Assembly (NCBI GenBank): GCA_030141605.1
Contig: JAQGDQ010000193.1
Coordinates: 62,001-126,000 of the forward strand
Direction of reading: 5' to 3'
Length of the DNA: 64,000 bases
From: Tubiluchus corallicola
Taxonomy: Eukaryota; Priapulida; Priapulimorpha; Priapulimorphida; Tubiluchidae
Position numbers and translations under genes: made by a program. Below, one piece after another: positions 62,301 through 64,000 of the stretch. How positions within the stretch are numbered: position 1 is the first letter of the stretch; the number at the start of each line of letters is the position of its first letter. The notes under the pieces were generated by a model. That model searched no databases and was not told the origin of the DNA. It saw only the letters and a list, made by a program, of their open reading frames with translations.

Positions 62301-62374
62301 AGCTTCACATGGCAATAGCAACATTTCGTCAACCAGAACAGACACATTCCTTGGTCCCCGCAATATTATTGGTC
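44474..62374 (-). CDS. MUSK: MuSK-like receptor tyrosine kinase (Ig-Frizzled-kringle-TM-kinase), 5' end outside window
   Basis: Single-pass receptor of the MuSK/ROR group. Exons recognised, 5' to 3': Ig 62236-62374, 61406-61533, 60948-61072, 60009-60165; Frizzled 49499-49653, 48838-48967, 48001-48209; kringle 47359-47447, 46417-46570; TM plus kinase 44474-45660. The joins from Frizzled to kinase are in phase: R completed across 48838/48209, T across 48001/47447, phase 0 across 47359/46570, A across 46417/45660. Kinase wording matches MuSK more closely than ROR, for example [31 protein letters not shown] and [12 protein letters not shown]. Vertebrate MuSK has three Ig domains; two are seen here, so one more and the signal peptide may lie to the right. 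The link from the Ig exons to the Frizzled exons is not proven: the last Ig exon ends in phase 1, whereas the best acceptor of the Frizzled exon needs phase 2. Confidence 0.85.
46417..47447 (-). CDS. MUSK: MuSK-like gene: kringle domain (two exons)
   Basis: Exons 47359-47447 and 46417-46570 join in phase 0 and encode [20 protein letters not shown], then [35 protein letters not shown] and WDNCSIKRC. The six cysteines and the NYCRNP and PWCFT motifs are those of a kringle. Mammalian MuSK lacks a kringle, but MuSK of some other vertebrates and ROR receptors have one (family knowledge), so its presence here is consistent with an ancestral arrangement. Confidence 0.92.
48001..49653 (-). CDS. MUSK: MuSK-like gene: Frizzled cysteine-rich domain (three exons)
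   Basis: Exons 49499-49653, 48838-48967 and 48001-48209 encode [76 protein letters not shown] and PACDELPS. Cysteine spacing and order match the CRD of MuSK. The donor at 49498 (aaag/gtatct) gives exactly the residue spacing seen in vertebrate MuSK between LNT and the LLC cysteine. In this family the CRD is the Wnt-interaction module. The 5' boundary of the first exon is uncertain: tttctag at 49654 gives a phase-2 entry, while an internal ttgtcag about 30 bases on gives phase 1. Confidence 0.88.
50516..50908. repeat. Minisatellite, ~8.5 copies of a 46-bp unit
   Basis: The unit runs aaaactatgccattgccatt, then ttagctaacgtggcacttga, then acattg. Eight full diverged copies plus a partial one are visible. 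Unit ends fall into two classes, gaacattg and catcattc, that partly alternate. It is intronic in the MuSK-like gene, between the Frizzled exons and the signal-peptide-like exon. Confidence 0.9.
53296..53387. repeat. (ATT)n microsatellite
   Basis: About 30 ATT units with a single interruption (tactatt). The poly-isoleucine open frame across it is an artefact. Confidence 0.95.
53862..53945 (+). repeat. tRNA-like SINE head (degenerate)
   Basis: The stretch gcagctcaacggtagcgtgt resembles a tRNA D-arm/A box and gaggttgcaggtccaac resembles the T-arm/B box, at tRNA-like spacing. The anticodon arm does not pair properly, so this is a pseudo-tRNA or SINE head, not a working tRNA gene. Confidence 0.45.
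54445..54499 (-). CDS. Signal-peptide-like exon inside the MuSK-like gene
   Basis: On the minus strand an ATG at 54499 opens [19 protein letters not shown], a textbook signal peptide: basic residue, hydrophobic core, small residues at the end. It is followed directly by a strong donor (ttcgg/gtgagt), leaving phase 1. It lies between the Ig exons and the Frizzled exons, on the same strand. It could be an alternative first exon that gives a receptor without Ig domains, or the true first exon of the receptor gene with the Ig exons belonging to a separate gene. Because the last Ig exon also ends in phase 1, the two could be spliced to the same next exon. An upstream in-frame extension exists, but the Met-Met start fits a signal peptide best. 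Confidence 0.55.
55061..55152. repeat. Short minisatellite, three copies of a 33-bp unit
   Basis: Copies of gatagcgaagggccaatttg followed by acatcggaaacag start at 55061, 55094 and 55127; the last is truncated. Confidence 0.9.
55153..58007. other. Intronic or intergenic stretch, no gene recognised
   Basis: AT-rich sequence. About 55680-55740 (gcaaataaactgaattgtat) resembles a retrotransposon or transcript 3' end. A 69-codon ORF at 56515-56724 has no recognisable motif. Confidence 0.4.
58008..58411. mobile_element. hAT-like MITE, copy 2 of the CAGGGTTCCC family
   Basis: It starts cagggttccctcag and ends gaccgtgggaaccctg; the inverted repeat is about 10 bases. Overlapping the ends, cttacac is found on both sides (58002-58008 and 58412-58418), consistent with an 8-bp duplication with one mismatch. 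It is homologous over its length to 12954-13396. Confidence 0.75.
59615..59680 (+). repeat. Second 5S-rRNA-like SINE head
   Basis: The stretch gtgtgcttgacggctgaagt, then taagcaacattaaacttgat, then gacagtgggaaga corresponds to the 5S rRNA segment gaagttaagcaacattgagc...ctgggaa. It is more degraded downstream than the copy at 38601. It lies in the MuSK-like gene. Confidence 0.55.
60009..62374 (-). CDS. MUSK: MuSK-like gene: two Ig domains in four exons
   Basis: Exons 62236-62374 and 61406-61533 encode the first domain: [51 protein letters not shown]. Exons 60948-61072 and 60009-60165 encode the second: [49 protein letters not shown]. Each shows the C-W-YxC pattern of I-set Ig domains. Each domain is split by one intron, and each pair begins and ends in phase 1, so the modules are symmetric and can be skipped without frame change. 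In vertebrate MuSK the Ig1 domain binds LRP4; whether either of these corresponds to it cannot be judged here. Confidence 0.85.
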
Positions 62375-64000
62375 CTGAAATAAATAAAATCATTGAAACA
62401 GAGATACAACAATTTATATTGACACTGAACTAAACAAGAGCCATGCTAAAATAAATGATCTCTTTTCTTCCGTTGTCTTCTACCTAGATGATGTATATAA
62501 TTTCCAATTTTAAGCTTTTAGTTTTTTAAAACATTAGATTAAGTGTCTAGTGAAGAGAAATTTCTCTTACGTTTGATGATGGTGCAATCCCACAATTAAT
62601 TAAATTTTGGTATGTGTTTGTGAAAATCATTAATATTGACCATGACATTAATATTGCAATAATCAATCAATTAGCTCTTAGGTTTCCATTCCAATGATCC
62701 AATGGGAGAAAATGTTTGAATTTCCTGGCACCTAATTAAAAAAACTATCATAGTAAAAATATGGTTTCTAACAAAACTCCATCCTCCTTGATGTATTTAC
62801 TCTTCTAATTACTTTATTTTACTACACGGATGTGGATAAAAATGAAATCACTCCACAATGTTTTTAAGCAAAAGAAATGAATATATGATTCATGCTTTTG
62901 CTTTCCGAGGTACACTCGTAATAGTGCGCTAACTTCGTATGTTTTCTAAAAACTTCCATCTACAATAAAAAATGACATAAAACAAGGACAAAGTTCTGAG
63001 AATCCTACTATAATATGCCAGTGTCAAGCATCCTCAGACAAGAAACCTCAGTGTAGGACCAAGACAGCGAATGCAGCCAAAAAAAAATTAGCTAGAAACC
63101 AAGAGGTTTGGCCGACTCCACGTACAGTATTTGATGTCCTGGGGCGACATTCGTTTAGAATAGATGTCCCTCTAAGACCAAAAGGCAAGAATGTTGTTAA
63201 CCTTGTTCTACAGACACAGCTAATCTGAGACAATGGCATGTACTAACGAACGTTGATTAGTTTTACATCCACTAGTCTATTACTAGCTTTCTTTAAGGGT
63301 GGATTTCTAAAGGCCTATTGTTTCCCCAATGTACCCAAAATCTCACTCTAGAAAGTTAGATATTAGAAAGAAAATATTATACCCGTTAGAAATATCACAA
63401 AAAACCACACAGGCACACACAGTAGTTGAATCTGCTTTAATTATAAACAATCCTAACTTGGCTTTAAATGAAAATCAAGATTTTGCTCCACAAAAGATAT
63501 TGTTTCCATAGATACTCGTACTTTTGTCATATTTTTTTCTTTCCAATTTTTAACCATTCTTTATATATTTCCTGACGACGGCTACTTGGTGTGCAATAGA
63601 AACGCTAGATTTTCATAATAAAAATTTAGATTTTTAATAAAATTTATATAGTAGGCTATTTATCAAACCGATTTTGCTCTTGTTGTAAACAATTTAAAGG
63701 CTTTATATATATATATATCGTACATATATAAGTATATATAAGTACATACATATATAGGTTAACTCATACACACAGGTTATCTTTAGTCTATTTTTACACA
63801 TCTTTCTAACTAGTCACAATTAGTGAGGCGACTCATACAAAGTATAAAACAACATGCTCTCCATGTAAAAACAACAGGTAGAATAATAAACTAATTAGCA
63901 TAGACAAAAATGAGTATACAGTTTATAAACGAGCTCGACTATGTACTTTTTACATAAAGCACTCTATGCTCTCAGCGCGATTAATTAAGTATTAAGAAAA
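62375..64000. other. Upstream intron, no exon recognised
   Basis: No further Ig-like exon is seen before the window edge. A TA-rich dinucleotide tract lies at about 63700-63760. Confidence 0.4.

Overview
The window is animal (metazoan) nuclear DNA. It has spliced genes with GT-AG introns, AT-rich intergenic sequence, microsatellites, minisatellites and many short non-autonomous DNA transposons. The proteins are ordinary animal ones plus a MuSK-type receptor tyrosine kinase with Ig, Frizzled and kringle modules, a combination known only from animals. Short intergenic distances, small-to-moderate introns and a kringle-bearing MuSK suggest a non-vertebrate animal. I cannot place it more precisely from sequence alone.

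Layout, left to right. The 3' part of TADA2B (SAGA adaptor) lies on + from 473 to 6192 in nine exons. From about 6.2 to 14.2 kb no gene can be named; there are MITEs, a hAT-like element with a perfect 8-bp target duplication, a LINE reverse-transcriptase scrap and two exon-like segments. SNAPC3 (snRNA transcription) is a single exon at 14300-15457 +, followed by a five-copy minisatellite. AFG1L (mitochondrial AAA ATPase) is complete in 11 exons on - (25665 down to 17312). It is head to head with ACAA2 (mitochondrial thiolase, 26100-27443 +, two exons) across a 434-bp spacer that carries a CRE/AP-1/E-box cluster. ARL16 is intronless at 30849-31376 +. A broken DHRS4-like dehydrogenase lies on - at 34.2-34.8 kb.

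The last three exons of PSMG3 (proteasome assembly chaperone 3) end at 40335, and PHAX (snRNA export adaptor) starts only 20 bases later, at 40356-41630, on the same strand. From 44474 to beyond 62374 on - lies the MuSK-like receptor gene. Read 5' to 3' (right to left) it has four exons for two Ig domains, a separate signal-peptide-like exon at 54445-54499, three Frizzled exons, two kringle exons, and one large exon for the transmembrane helix and the whole kinase. The 5' end of this gene lies beyond the right edge.

Functional threads: SNAPC3 (snRNA transcription) and PHAX (snRNA nuclear export) belong to the same snRNA pathway. AFG1L and ACAA2 are both mitochondrial and may share a bidirectional promoter. 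The most interesting points are the internal signal-peptide exon in the MuSK-like gene, whose splice phase matches the Ig modules, and the two places where a coding or coding-like end lies 10 to 20 bases upstream of the next start codon. Repeats include two 5S-rRNA-like SINE heads, tRNA-derived SINEs, and several hAT-like and pogo/Tigger-like MITE families.
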